This document shows, one piece after another, positions 28,982-40,474 of a DNA stretch of 64,000 bases. A model generated the notes under the pieces. The model was not told where the DNA came from, searched no databases, and saw only the letters and a program-made list of their open reading frames with translations. Origin of the DNA: Anas platyrhynchos (lineage: Eukaryota; Chordata; Aves; Anseriformes; Anatidae); contig NC_092613.1 of the NCBI RefSeq assembly GCF_047663525.1, positions 1,141,501 through 1,205,500 of the forward strand, in the 5' to 3' direction. The position numbers were made by a program, and so were the translations under genes. Position 1 is the first letter of the stretch. The number at the start of each line of letters is the position of its first letter.

Positions 28982-31432
28982 TGAACACTTTCTTTCTGTG
29001 ATCAAAAAGCTTCCTTAAACACAGCCTCAAGCTCAATTACACCAGTGTGTTTTTAATTTTCTACGGCTGGTTATTTCTATAGCAATACAGAATAACACTG
29101 CTCATAATTCCTGAGGTGGGGGGAACTATACCAGCCTCTGAAAGGGTGCTAGCAAGCACCTCTAATTAGCTGAAAGCTTTTGAGGTATCAGCCCATTGTT
29201 TTTTCAGGGAGGGGGGAATGGGAGCCATACTTTGAAACTGAAGTGCTAGGTGCTTAATAAAATGGGTCTGCCAGAATTGTAGGTGTGGTGCTAAAATATG
29301 AAGCCTGGCATGGTGGTAGGCCTTGGTGAATCACTGGATCCATCTTTAGGTGTTGCAGAAGTGGGATAATTTGATCCTGCTGTAATATGAATAGTATTGA
29401 AATGTCCTACCAACTGAATTAGCAATGTTAACAACTATCTGCGACTCAACTAGAAAATAACCTGCAATCTCATGTATTTGCAATTCACTTTATAAACTCA
29501 TTGCCATCCATTATGATGATGATGATGTAGAAACACCGAATTCAGGAATAAGGTTTTGTAAATTGATATCATGTTGTCACTATAGTATTTCAGTGAATTG
29601 GAACAGCAGAATTCCATGGGTAGTACTTGTTAAATGTACTTGTCAGCTGGGCTCTTAATTGCATGCCAACTACGATAAGACAGCAAAGGTATACTTACTG
29701 GTGTATTTATATTGGTGTATTTATAGACGAAAGAAGGGAGTTTGCAGCCACTTTATGTACCTGTGTAGAGGTTCAGCTACGTGTAATTGTTTTCAGATTG
29801 TATGTGCAAAAAGAAGGATTTGGCAGCATTAGCCACTGCTGCCACTGTACAAATAAAGACTGTTGTGCCGTTGTACTGTTTACATTAACTATAAATACAC
29901 CACAGTAGAGAGAGACTAGAAATTCCAGGCTTTTACTGAAGAGTCATACTATAGTTCTTTTTTTTTTTTTTTTTTTCTTAAGCCAAGCACAGCAGGGAGT
30001 CTGCAGACAAAACTTTGAGTGTTGTCTGCTTTAGAGCAACATCCAGCATCATAAGTTCTTGTGGAACATGACTGAGCACTTTTATCTGGTGCTTTTTCTT
30101 GCTGTAAAGATGCACCTGTAATCTTTTCTCTGAGCTTCAAGTTTCAACATATTTTGTGTCCAGCTAGTAAGAGCATGAAGTCTCTCAACTTTAACTAATT
30201 TCCTCAGCTGGTTAACTATATAGTTATTTAGCATTAAAATATTTGTCAATGTATGCACATGTGTGCATATGTGCACAGTCTTGTCTGCACAAAAATCCAA
30301 ATGTATCCTGTTCTGTCATTTAAAGAGTGACAAATATGAATTACTTATGATGTAGATATGATTGACCTGTATTTTCTAGATACATAGTTGTGGTCTGATC
30401 AGCTAATCTGAATATCAGCATCAAGTAGATTCACAGCTCAATGGCCGTTTTCTCCTAAGATGACCAGCTTCATTTTCTCTTCTTTTGAGAGAAATGGAGT
30501 TGAGTAACTTTGTGTGACGAGAATGCTCTTTTCTATAACCTTTTTGTCTCCTGTAAACTTAAGAGTAGAGCATGGTTCTTTCATCTCTGAAAAGTGAAAT
30601 GACATATTCCTTTTAAATCATTATTTTGGGGAATGGTCTCTGCCATGCTATTGTTGCATGTTGACATATCTGAGTATATATGGAGCACCTATACAATTTT
30701 GGACTGGAGAAATTCTGGAGTTAAGTGGTAAAGAGAGCCTGTGGAAACTTCTGCAGAGTCTCATGTTCTTTTGTAATAGTACTTAATAAGGAACAGATTT
30801 GTAGGTTATCTAAGCAGATAACTCAAGAACTTGTTTCAAACTCTAAAGATCCCTTTTGAACAGTAATTTCAAGAAGTATGTATTATCTCACTACACCTCT
30901 GTCATAATATGTCAGCATATCTAGATGTCTGTTTTCTATGAAATTTGTAATCAGAGATGGATATCATCACTTTCAATACTCTGCTAATTGACCAAACTCT
31001 GCATGGAAAAACTGCAGTTGGACAAACATAGATATACCCAGGATCTAGCTTTAATGTTAGGTAAATGATTTGATCTTTAGAATGGTGTCCCAGGGATGTA
31101 CATGTTGCTTTTAGCTACAGGCAACAACAGAAGGCATAAGTGTTACTTAGTTCTGTCTCCCCCCAGCGTATCCTCTGTGTTTTGCTGTAAGAACAGGTGA
31201 ACTTGATGTTTGTGGACGGTACCAGCTGAAATGCTGGGCTCACCTCCCTGTGGAGAAAACTGCTTGCTGAATCTCCAGTGCATTGCAAACAAAATTAAAC
31301 TTCTTGTAAAAGAAGAGATAAGGCTGCTTACCCCAAACTGGAGCTTGCGTATGTGTATTATCTACTTCATTTTTAAATTGTGTTTGTCAGGCTCTGGGGA
31401 TGGCATCTGAAATAGTTTTTAAGCACTAAATT
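28982..31432. other. No gene recognised
   Basis: AT-rich sequence with no exon I can assign. It has a T-run at 29958-29976 and GATGAT steps near 29515-29530. It separates the solo LTR from the ATTCT array. Confidence 0.5.
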
Positions 31433-31562
31433 ATTCTATTCTATTCTATTCTATTCTATTCTATTCTATTCTATTCTATTCTATTCTATTCTATTCTATT
31501 CTATTCTATTCTATTCTATTCTATTCTATTCTATTCTATTCTATTCTATTCTATTCTATTCT
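31433..31562. repeat. (ATTCT)26 perfect microsatellite
   Basis: Twenty-six uninterrupted ATTCT units, 130 bp without one substitution. The left flank is ...aagcactaaatt and the right flank aattgtgtc, neither of which resembles a CR1 3' end. The array is therefore not simply a CR1 tail. Perfect purity implies recent expansion or assembly collapse/expansion. Confidence 0.97.
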
Positions 31563-31914
31563 AATTGTGTCTATTTCCACCCAGAACATGAAGACCAGCT
31601 TCTTGTAGAGCCACCTTTTTTCCACGAAATCTCTCAAGAGCGAATGTATTAGCCTAAAATGTGTTTGGTAGATTGTTGTTTTTTTTTTTTATTTTATGTA
31701 ATTCTTCTTTAGTTACCTAAGGTAATACAGTGTAGTCGGTTAAAATATAAATAAATTATACTGTATCTTTTTGATTTCTCCCTCATTCCCCCAATTCCAG
31801 CCCTGTCTTATGCTTTCTGAGCCAAAAAAAACCACTTCTGTGGTTTAATGATATGAATTATTGCTTGTTTGATCAAACAATGTTTTCATTCTACCTTCTG
31901 TGCTACTTTCCCAG

Positions 31915-32196
31915 GAAACTGATAATTAAAAGAAGCCAGCTCCCTAGAATTTCAGACATGGCAGTGGAATCTGCTCTAATCAGTTCAGTCCCTACCATTG
32001 CGTCTCGTTTTGCCTTACTACAACTGGAAAGTGATACTGATTCAGAGCCTGGAAAAGGCAGAAGTGGCCGACGTGCTGGTAAATCTCTAGCTTCAGGGTG
32101 TAGATCTATAAATGTGAAGAAAGGAGAGAAAAGAAGAAAAAGGAGAGAACATCAGCAGAGTGAGGCCAATGATGTAAAGGGATTATATTTTCAACA
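31915..32196 (+). pseudogene. GKAP1: Orphan first coding exon of GKAP1
   Basis: GKAP1 is a Golgi-associated protein that anchors cGMP-dependent protein kinase I alpha. This exon begins after a CCCAG acceptor (31914), carries about 43 bp of 5' UTR and the ATG at 31958, and ends at a GTGAGT donor (32197). The 79 codons include [18 protein letters not shown], then DSEPGKG, then a basic [19 protein letters not shown] stretch. These are the start and first basic region of vertebrate GKAP1. The frame is open. None of the later exons (the kinase-interaction coiled coils) occurs in the next 30 kb, where KIF27 begins instead. Either this is a one-exon fragment or the rest was moved. It looks undamaged in itself, so the pseudogene label rests only on the missing remainder. 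Confidence 0.85.
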
Positions 32197-32303
32197 GTGA
32201 GTAAGGTTGTTGTCTCATCAAGAGTTTTTGCTGTCCCTGAAAAGTCATTGGTTTTGGTTTTCCCTGTGAAAGAAGAACTACTTAATCGCAGATTACATCT
32301 TTA

Positions 32304-32550
32304 CATTGTCCTGTCTTATGTTTCTGAGAAGTACTTACACGCTTTAGGGAACTGAAGCTGGAAATACACCTTTTTGTTTCAGTCATTTCACAGCTTAGCT
32401 TTCTAAATGTCTCTTTGTTTATCAAGTCTTTAGGGTGGAGTAAGCTCTGTGCACTTACAAATTGCTAAAGCAGTGTTCCATGTCATGAATGGGACCGACT
32501 TGGTCTTATCTGTTGTTTTTCATATACAAATCGGACAGAATCCGTTCGCG
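32304..32550 (+). repeat. Duplicated segment, copy 2
   Basis: This is the partner of 27481-27740, 4.8 kb away in direct orientation. It starts about 100 bp after the GKAP1 donor and runs into the left edge of the CpG island. It lacks about 14 bases of copy 1 and keeps CpGs that copy 1 lost, as expected if this copy lay in an unmethylated promoter edge. Confidence 0.9.
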
Positions 32551-33285
32551 TTTTGCTCCTTGAGCTCTGTCGGCATTGTGTCTACAGATGTGTCTGTGTG
32601 TGGACGTGTGCCTGGGCACTCCCGGCGGCTGCTGGGCCAGCAGCTGCGAGCAGTTGTGAGCGTGGCTCGCCTACTTGGAGACCGCTTGTGTTTGAGGGAA
32701 AACTCAGCCTTTACCGCTGAGCTCCACCGGAGCCGTAAGGAGACGCTCTCCTCCATGACGAGCGCGGCGATGGAAGCCGCATTTCGCACCCCTGCTTTGA
32801 CCACAAGCAGACGGCCCCCTCCACCCTCCCCAGGACTCGAGGGCGAGCTGTGCGCGTCCCTGGGGGCCGGGGGCTGCCCCCCGCTGCCCCCCGGTGTCCC
32901 CTCACACCCACCCCTCAACCCCCACTCCGCCTGCGCCCTCCTGCTGCGGGGGGCAACTGTGCGCGGCGGGGCGGCGCCGCCGAAGGTTGCGGACGTTGCC
33001 TAGCGAGGTGCTGTCACCAGCAGCGCGGGCGGCCCAGGCGCGGCCCGCCGGCCCCTCAGCCCGCCCGGAGGCTGCCTCCCGCCGCCCGGAGCAGGTTTGG
33101 AGCGGGGAGCGACGGGGCCGGGGCTGGGGCTGGGGGGAGCCGCCCCACAGCGCCGCTGAGCCGGCATTTTGCTTGGTGTTTGTTTGAGGAAGTAGGAAAT
33201 GGGATCTCTCCCCTCCTCCGCCCCTCCCCTCCCGCGACTGGTTTGGGTGTCATTTTGGGAGGGGGGGGCGGGGGGGGAGTCAGTA
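32551..33285 (+). promoter_or_regulatory. CpG island, likely former KIF27 promoter
   Basis: CpG-dense, GC-rich sequence, strongest at 32820-33160 with many GCG/CGC steps and GGGGCGGGG-like GC boxes. It ends in a run of G-rich sequence at 33259-33279. It lies 1.2 kb upstream of the first KIF27 coding exon and is the only such island near it, so it probably held the KIF27 start site and a non-coding first exon. Its CpG density contrasts with the CpG-to-TpG stops in the gene body. The overlapping open frames on both strands are compositional. Confidence 0.65.
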
Positions 33286-34420
33286 AGTTTTCAGTATGTG
33301 CTCGTGATTGCCGTGCCCTTTCTGAAATGAGCAGGATTTCAGGCTCTTGCTTCTCTTTCTTGGCTTCCCTTTGCTCTGTTCTGTACAACAAGGCTTTTTG
33401 TCAGCTTCCAAAGTTTCTCAGCTCTGAATGGACAAGCCCTCAATGCAAATGGGTGTGAGTGAAATGCCAAAACTCTTCTCTTTGCAACCACAGAAGACTT
33501 GTGTTTCAATCTGGTTGCATTTTCATGCAGGCTGAATTTGATGTGCTTAGCTGGTGAGTTCTGCCAGTTGGGTAACAGAGCAAAAAGGATGCGTGGGAGT
33601 TGAGCAAGAAGGAAGTTCAGCAAACTGTCCTTTGCATGGCAAAGCCTCCTTGACTGAGAATCAGCAAGAGCAGAAGATGTGTTTGGGATCCGGCAGCATT
33701 TGATACCCATCGAGGCTTTGGAGTGTTTCTGGTAGACATTTGTAAAGAAATCCTATTCGATGCTTCTTCTTGTGCTTCAGAATTAATAGATGGGGGGCAG
33801 TATAAGGAACCATGGTTGCTGAAATATATAACTAATAAAAAATAGTTCCATATGGGCATAAAGAGACGGATTAAAATCAGAGGAATGCTTGGTGTGTAGT
33901 AATCACAACTATTTAAAATCATACCCCCCATGTAAGCAACACGACAGCTTTCTGTGCTTCTGAAATTCTAAATACTTGGCCCTTGTAAGCAGAAGATGGC
34001 TTTCAAGCACGTGTGTGTCTATAGGTATAAATTCAGGATAAAAAGGTTTTGTTTGAATAATTTCTGTTGCCTATGCATCGGTACTGTAGCAGTGAGAAAA
34101 TAAGGTTCATTGTAAGTCTATGCTTTATCAAGAGTTCATTAACAAGATCTTACAATATTGTTGCTTCATCCGGCAGTATAACGTCCAAACAGAAAGTCTG
34201 ACCACTTTCAGACCAAAGGTTAAGTCTGCTAGCTTAGAAGGTAATAGAAGCAAAATTAGTTTCTGCACTGGTTTAACAGTTGTTAACATATCTGCTTTTT
34301 TATCACAGTTCCTTTCCAGGGTGTAATGTTGCTTATGTATTCTTTGGGAAACTCTTCAACATTCTGCTTCAGCAGGGAGTTAATTCTTTCTTCTTTAACT
34401 CGGAAAACATTTTTTCTTAG
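33286..34420. other. Probable KIF27 first intron
   Basis: Sequence between the CpG island and the first coding exon. It holds no exon that I can assign and ends in a TTTTTTCTTAG acceptor. Confidence 0.5.
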
Positions 34421-34815
34421 GTGCAGAAAATTGCAAATGAGGTGAACAGAGGAATTGTAACAGATCTCGTAATGACTTCCTGAATACTGAGGGGGGAGCA
34501 CAGAGATGGAGGCCGGCATGGAGGAGATCCTGGTTAAAGTTGCAGTAAGGGTCAGACCTCTGCTTTCCAAGGAAGTACTTCATAACCACCAAGTATGCGT
34601 GAGATTAGTCCCAAATACACAACAAATAATCATTGGGAAAGACCGTGTCTTCACTTTTGATGTTGTATTTGGCAAAAACTCAACCCAAGAAGAAGTTTAT
34701 CCAGTTTGCATGAAACCTCTTCTAGTGTCTTTGGCTGAGGGATATAATGCTACAGTATTTGCATACGGACAGACAGGTTCTGGGAAGACTTACACCATTG
34801 GAGGTGGTCACATTG
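34421..34815 (+). pseudogene. KIF27: KIF27 exon A: 5' UTR, start and P-loop
   Basis: This exon is intact. An in-frame ATG at 34506 adds four residues, but the family start (MEEI) is the ATG at 34518. The nucleotide-binding P-loop GQTGSGKT is at residues 84-91, followed by YTIGGGHI, and the donor is GTACGT. Alone it would encode the first third of the motor. Confidence 0.93.
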
Positions 34816-35232
34816 GTACGTTGTAAAAAGTCTTTTTTTGTGTGTGTGTGAACAATGTAGTTCTGCAAATTAAGTATTTAATACATAACAGATGATGCTT
34901 GAGAATTTTTAAGAGATAATGAAAAAATGTATAGCAAAAAAAGACATATATATTCCAAAGTTTATGTGATGGTTGTGTTCTAAACACAAATTCTGTGTCC
35001 GTTAGGCTATACCAAAAGTATGAGAGAAAAAAAAAATAAAAAAAAATTAAAGTGCTCTTTCCCATTCTCTATTCTAACAGGCAACTTACCCTACTTTCTG
35101 AAACACAGTGCTTTAGAAATTTTGGCTCCATTTATCCTACTTAGAAAGTATCTGCTTTAGGTAATTGTATGAAGCAAACTCACTCTTGGACTTTTTTCAG
35201 AGTCTGACAAAGAGATTTCATAGATAAATTTC

Positions 35233-36008
35233 ATGGAATAGAATCCTAGAATGATTTGGGTTGGAAGGGACCTTAAAGATCACCCAGTTGCAACCCCCCG
35301 CCACGGGCAAAGATGTCACCCACTAGACCGGGTTGCCCAGGGCCCCATCCAGCCTGGCCTTGAACACCCCCAGGGATGGGGCATCCACAGCTTCTTTGGG
35401 CAACCTGTGCCAGTGCCTTGCCACCCTCTGAGTAAAGAATTTCTTCTGAATATCTAATCCAAATCAACCCTCTTTTAGTTGGAAAGCCATTCCTCCTTGT
35501 CCTATCATTACACCACCTGCCAAAGAGTCCCTCCAGAGTCCCTCCCCAGCTTTCCTGTAGGCCCCCTTTAGGCACTGGCAGGCTGCTGTGCCTAAAGCCT
35601 CTTCTCCAGGCTGCACAACTCCAACTCCCTCAGCCTGTCTTCGTAAGAGAGGTGCTCCATCTCTCTAAGTATCCCTGTGGCCCTCCTGGACTCTCTCAAA
35701 TACTTCCATGTCCTCGTGCTGGGGGACCCAGAGCTCCAGGTGGGGTCTCACGAGAGCAGAGCAGAGGGGGACAATCACTTCCCTCCCCCTGCTGGCCATG
35801 CTGCTTTTGATGCAGCCCAGGATATGGTTGGCTTTCTGGGCTGGAAGCACACATTGCTGGCTCAGGTGGAGATTCTGATCAACCAACACCGCCAGGTCCT
35901 TCTCCTCAAGGCTGCTCTCAATCTGTTTTCTGTCCAGACTGTAGTTGTGCTTGTAACTGTTCCAGCACAAGTGCAGAACCTTGCATATTGGCCTTGTTGA
36001 ACTTTATG
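35233..36008 (-). mobile_element. CR1 LINE 3' fragment, minus strand
   Basis: On the + strand it opens GAATCCTAGAATGATTTGGGTTGGAAGGGACC, here given only by its ends: it is the reverse complement of the CR1 3' end. It runs through CATCCAGCCTGGCCTTGAAC and reverse-transcriptase-end landmarks to about 36008. It is a 5'-truncated CR1 inserted in a KIF27 intron, opposite to the gene. Confidence 0.93.
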
Positions 36009-36686
36009 TGGAATTCAAATTTTGCTTTTTTAAAGGCAGATATCTGAAACTCTACTATTCGACTTACTTGGTATTTCCAAGTCAGTGTTTCTCAAACACC
36101 CGAGACTGGAAACTACTATTTTTCTGTATTAGTTCGCAGAAGAATTCTTCAGCTTCTGCATGTATACAATTTTGCTTTCTGACTTTCCCTGAAATCGTGT
36201 ATCACCAGCTCTGGTTATCTTCCCTTCCGTATCGAGAAGTCACAATTTGTTTGTCTGTTCTGCTGAATAAGAGAGAAGAAGTGGAGTAGCAGGAATTAGA
36301 AGACTATCTGGATTTTTCTTGGTCCTTGATTCTGAATTTGAAACCCTGAAAATTATGTATTCGTTCTTTTTGCATAAAGGATTTGAAGTTTTATCATTAA
36401 TTCATTAGCAAGTTCAAAATATTTTTTTCTTCTAGCGTGATTTTTTACTAATTTAATTTTCTTGTAGTCTCGTACCCGCAGAAAGTAGTAAAGTTCTGTA
36501 TCATTTCCATGCATTTCTGATCAACAGAAAAGCAAATCTTTACATGAAAACTTGGGAAAACTGAGCTCTTCCTATTCCTTATTATATTGAGTGATAAACC
36601 TCGCAGACTTCTCTTTAGTTTTAGTCTTTGTAATTTGTGTGACAGAATGACTGCAAGTGTCTGTGACATCTGTGTTTCTATTTTAG

Positions 36687-36887
36687 CATCAGTTTCAGAG
36701 GATGAAAAAGGCATAATCCCACGGGCTATTCAGGAGTTATTTCAGCATATTTCTGAAAACCATAACATCGATTTCCGAGTGAAGGTATCTTATATAGAGG
36801 TTTACGAGGAAGAACTTTGAGATTTATTGGAGTTGGAGACCTCTGTGAAAGATTTACATATCTGAGAAGATGAAAACGGAAATACAG
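36687..36887 (+). pseudogene. KIF27: KIF27 exon B with two TGA stops
   Basis: It encodes KGIIPRAIQELFQHI and VKVSYIEVYEEEL, then TGA (36818-36820), then DLLELETSVKDLHI, then TGA (36863-36865), then EDENGNT. Both stops stand where KIF27 has arginine (EEL-R-DLLE and HI-R-EDE). The exon ends with one base of a codon completed by the next exon, as in the family. Confidence 0.93.
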
Positions 36888-37702
36888 GTAGGATTTCAGC
36901 TCTAGAACTTCGTGCATTTGATTTCTGTTGTGTGCACAAATTATTGTTTCCATCTCTTGAAAAGAGAGCTTACCGATGACTAATACTAGACGAAGTCACG
37001 TTTTCAAAATATCAATTCAGTTTAGCTGATCTGAAGCAGCCTTCATTTGAGATTCCTATGAACAATATCAATGTTCCTCCAGAAGCAGCATCAGGTGGTA
37101 AGGTAGTACTGTTACTGTTTCTGCAAATTCAGCATAGAAACACAATTGTGCATGATTATTCAGTTGAATGAATGCTTTAAGATTAAGCCTTTGCTTCTCA
37201 CTTCAAAGTTATATTTGTTAAGCTACTTATGCTGTAAATATCTGCTTCCATTCCACTAAGAACTATGTTCTTAACATAGGGTGGGAGTCACTTTTACTAC
37301 AAACTTTCAAAATTTCTGTCTTTTTTTTTTTTTAACTGACAAAGTAAGCTTTGAGCTAGGTTTGCTCATACTTTTTTTCTAGATAGCACTAGGTTGCAAA
37401 TTGCATAAGACGATGTGTAAACACCTAAGTGTATTCTGTGTATTCTGTTTACAATACTGTTTCAAATGGTGTGACAAAATACACCCATATATTCTATTTC
37501 TGCAGGTTTCAGATGTGCTGTACTTCGTGCTTTCCACATACTGTTTTATTTTATTTAGCTATGTGCTACGACCTTATAATAATGCAGGCTTGTATGCTTG
37601 TGTGATTTGTGTTTATAGATTGACTCTTCATAATTGCAGTAAGCTTTTACTGAAAAGTTTAAAATTAATGTAATTATTCTGATTTTCTTTTGGTGTTTGA
37701 AG

Positions 37703-38607
37703 TGATTGTTGGTGCTAAGGAATTCCAAGTAGAATGTGCAGATGAAGTGATGAGCCTGTTGGAAAGTGGCAATGCAGCTCGTCACGCAGGCACAACACAA
37801 ATGAACGAACACTCTAGTCGATCACATGCCATTTTTACTATCAGTATTTGTCAGAAACAATCTGCAGAGTCTCAAAAAAAATAGTGATCCACAGGATTCA
37901 TCTTGGAAATCAGTCCAGATGATTGCTTCAAAGTTCCATTTTGTGGATTTGGCAGGATCAGAGAGGGTGACAAAGACTGGAAATACCAGTGAAGGATTCA
38001 AAGAATCAATTCAAATCAATAGTGGTTTGTTGGCCTTGGGAAATGTCATCAGTGCGCTTGGAGACCCAAAAAGGAAAAGCATACATATTCCATACAGGGA
38101 TGCTAAAATCACTCGCATTCTGAAAGACTCCCTAGGAGGGAACGCCAAGACTGTCATGATAACATGTATAAGTCCATCCTCATCAGACTTTGACGAATCT
38201 GTAAATTCGCTCAAATATGCAAACAGAGCCAAAAACATTAGAAATAAACCAGTTGTCAACTACAACCCTGATCAAGACCGGATTGATGAAATGGAACTTG
38301 AAATCAGATTGCTCCGAGAAGCTTTGCAGAACCAACAAGTTGGTAATCAGTGTTGACATGACTTAAATCAAGAAAGAACCCGAATCAGTTTGCTAGAAGA
38401 ACAGCTCACCCAGCTTCAAGCTCAGTGCTTCAGCTACAGAAACTGTTTGGATGAAGCCTTCCCATTCCTGGTTGATTTGAATGATGATGTTAGCTTAAAA
38501 AGCAGGAAGCTCTCACTGTGCAGCAAATTGACACTGGAACTGGCACCATGCAAGAGCCCCATCATATCACAATTCTTCAGCTGAGGAGAGAACTAAAGAA
38601 CTGCCAG
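37703..38607 (+). pseudogene. KIF27: KIF27 large motor exon C with frameshifts and stop
   Basis: It contains switch I ([11 protein letters not shown]), switch II (VDLAGSE), the [16 protein letters not shown] and [18 protein letters not shown] segments and the neck. An eight-A run (37874-37881) shifts the frame before switch II. A TGA at 38354-38356 follows [14 protein letters not shown]. Near 38490-38500 the frame changes again, and about 25-30 residues present in the mammalian protein appear to be missing before the exon ends in THMQEPHH-like sequence and LRRELKNCQ. Confidence 0.9.
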
Positions 38608-39479
38608 GTATTTCATTCTAAGTTGATTGTTTAGGTACCTATGAACAAATCAGGAAAGCTAATGTGTCTGTCTCGTAGGAGGAGGAGATAGAGTTCCAAC
38701 AAGTTAGAATTTTATAAAATCAACCTATTTTCATTTTTCACACTGAATTCTGGTAAGCCTGTAGATTGTTACCTCGCAATCGCATACACAAATTCTGGCT
38801 TTTCTTGGTTCTCATCATCCTAAATTACAGCTCTGTTATTTATTCTTCATTTTTTTTCTCTGGCTTATTGTAAAGCTCTGCTTCCCAGGTTCAAAACAGT
38901 GTAAGAGCTGGGTTTAAACTGAAAGATACCCAGGTAAGCATGCCATCCACAGCTCGGAGGAGATGGTTAGGGAGATGCTAAAATAAACAGGGCAATAAAG
39001 GCTCTTGAGCAGCTCTTAAGAGTTGTATTTACTTGAAAGATATAGGTTGTACAGAAAAGATACAGTTGTACAGAAGTATCTGTCTTTAGAATGGTAAGAC
39101 ATAGTGTGTCTATACTTTGCATTTGGCTCCTAAAGGTTTTCTGGAAGGCCAACTACATTTGGAAGTAACCTTCAATCACTATTGGATCACTTGCCCAGAA
39201 AAACATCTGAAAAAAAATAACATTATAATTTCTTTAATCTTTAGGCTCTTCTTTGAGATGAAAAATGAGGAGGGCCATCCTTATTTTTTTGTTTGAGAAG
39301 TGTATTAATATTATGATTGATGCTGAGATTTTACAGCCAAATCTCACAGCACACCGAAGAAAGTAATTGGATTTAAATACCCACTTTGTAAGGTAGTGTT
39401 GGTTATGGGTCCATTATTTCCTTTGGGAGAAAGAAACTTGTCAAAACAAAATCAATAGATGAGAAACAGAAGTAAAGAA

Positions 39480-39880
39480 ACGACTGGTGGAAACCACTTT
39501 TGAAGGGAGCAGCTGATTCCCCAGAGGGCCATGCTGCCATAGCCACAGGGACCTTGACAGCCTAGAAAGGTGGGCTGACAAGAACCTCATGAAGTTCAGC
39601 AAGGGCAAGTTCAGAGTCCTGCACCTGAAGAGGAACAACTGCAGGCACTAGTGCATGCCGGGGGCCACCCTGCTGGAAAGCAGCCCTGCAGAAAAGGAGC
39701 TGGGCGTCCTGGTGGCCACCAAGTTGAACATGAGTCAGCCATGTGCCCTTCCTCCTAAGAAGGCTAGTGGTTTTGTTGGCTGCACTAGGCAAAGTGTCAC
39801 TAACAGGTCAACAGATGTGATCCTTCCGCTCAGTGAGGCCACAGCTGGAGTAGTGTGTCCAGTTGCAGTTGCAAACTGTA
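39480..39880 (+). mobile_element. Outer CR1 fragment, left part
   Basis: CR1 landmarks on the + strand: GACCTTGACAGCCTAGAAAG, ACCTCATGAAGTTCAGCAAG, CTGCACCTGAAGAGGAACAA, GGAGCTGGGCGTCCTGGTGG. It breaks off at about GTGTCCAGTTGCAG and its continuation resumes at about 40475 with TTCAGTTCCGGGCTCC. Confidence 0.88.
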
Positions 39881-39949
39881 TTTTGTGGTGCGTTATACAC
39901 AGCATAGGCAGCCAGTCAAAAGAGGAGTCTCCCACCATATTTAGCATTG

Positions 39950-40474
39950 ATGTGGCCTCACCTTGAGTATCGTGTGCTCAGGGGCACCCCAGTTGAAAAA
40001 GGATGTGAAGATAATTGAAAGTGTGAAGAGGAAGGCAACAAAGCTGGTAGAAGGGCTGGAAGGCAGGTCCTATGAGGAGAGACTGAGAACACTTGTGTTG
40101 TCCAGTCTGAAGAATAGGAGGCCAAGAGGCGACCTCATGGCTCTCAGCAACTTGCTGAGGAGGGAAGGTGCTGGTCTGTGCTGCTGGTAACTGAGGGAAG
40201 AATGCATGGGAATGGCACAAAGCTGTGGGGGATGTCCAGTTCACGCTGGACATCAGGGAAAATTTCTGTACCATGAGGATGGTCAGACACTGGCACCGGC
40301 TTCCTAGCGAGCTGTTTGGTGCCCCATGCCTGTCAGTATTCAGGAGGCGTTTGGGCACTGCCCGCAATAACATGCTGTAACTTTAGGTTAGTCCTGAAGT
40401 GGTCAGCCAGTTGGACTTGATGATCTTTGTAGGTCCTTTCCAACTTCTCTACTGCATTCTGCTTGATTCTGTTC
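39950..40474 (+). mobile_element. Inner CR1 of another subfamily, inserted in the outer CR1
   Basis: It begins around GTGGCCTCACCTTGAGTATC and carries ACCTCATGGCTCTCAGCAAC, GCATGGGAATGGCACAAAGC and CAGTTGGACTTGATGATC. It ends in the CR1-like tail TTCTGCTTGATTCTG. Its body differs from the outer element, so it is a different CR1 subfamily. The sequence 39881-39949 between the two is unassigned. Confidence 0.82.

Noticed and set aside
32449..33458. Frames of 184 and 202 codons
   Set aside because: They span the duplicated segment and the CpG island, are Pro/Arg/Gly-rich and have antisense partners; promoter composition, not protein.
35251..36000. Open frames on both strands
   Set aside because: They lie inside a 5'-truncated CR1 fragment; no complete reverse transcriptase is present.
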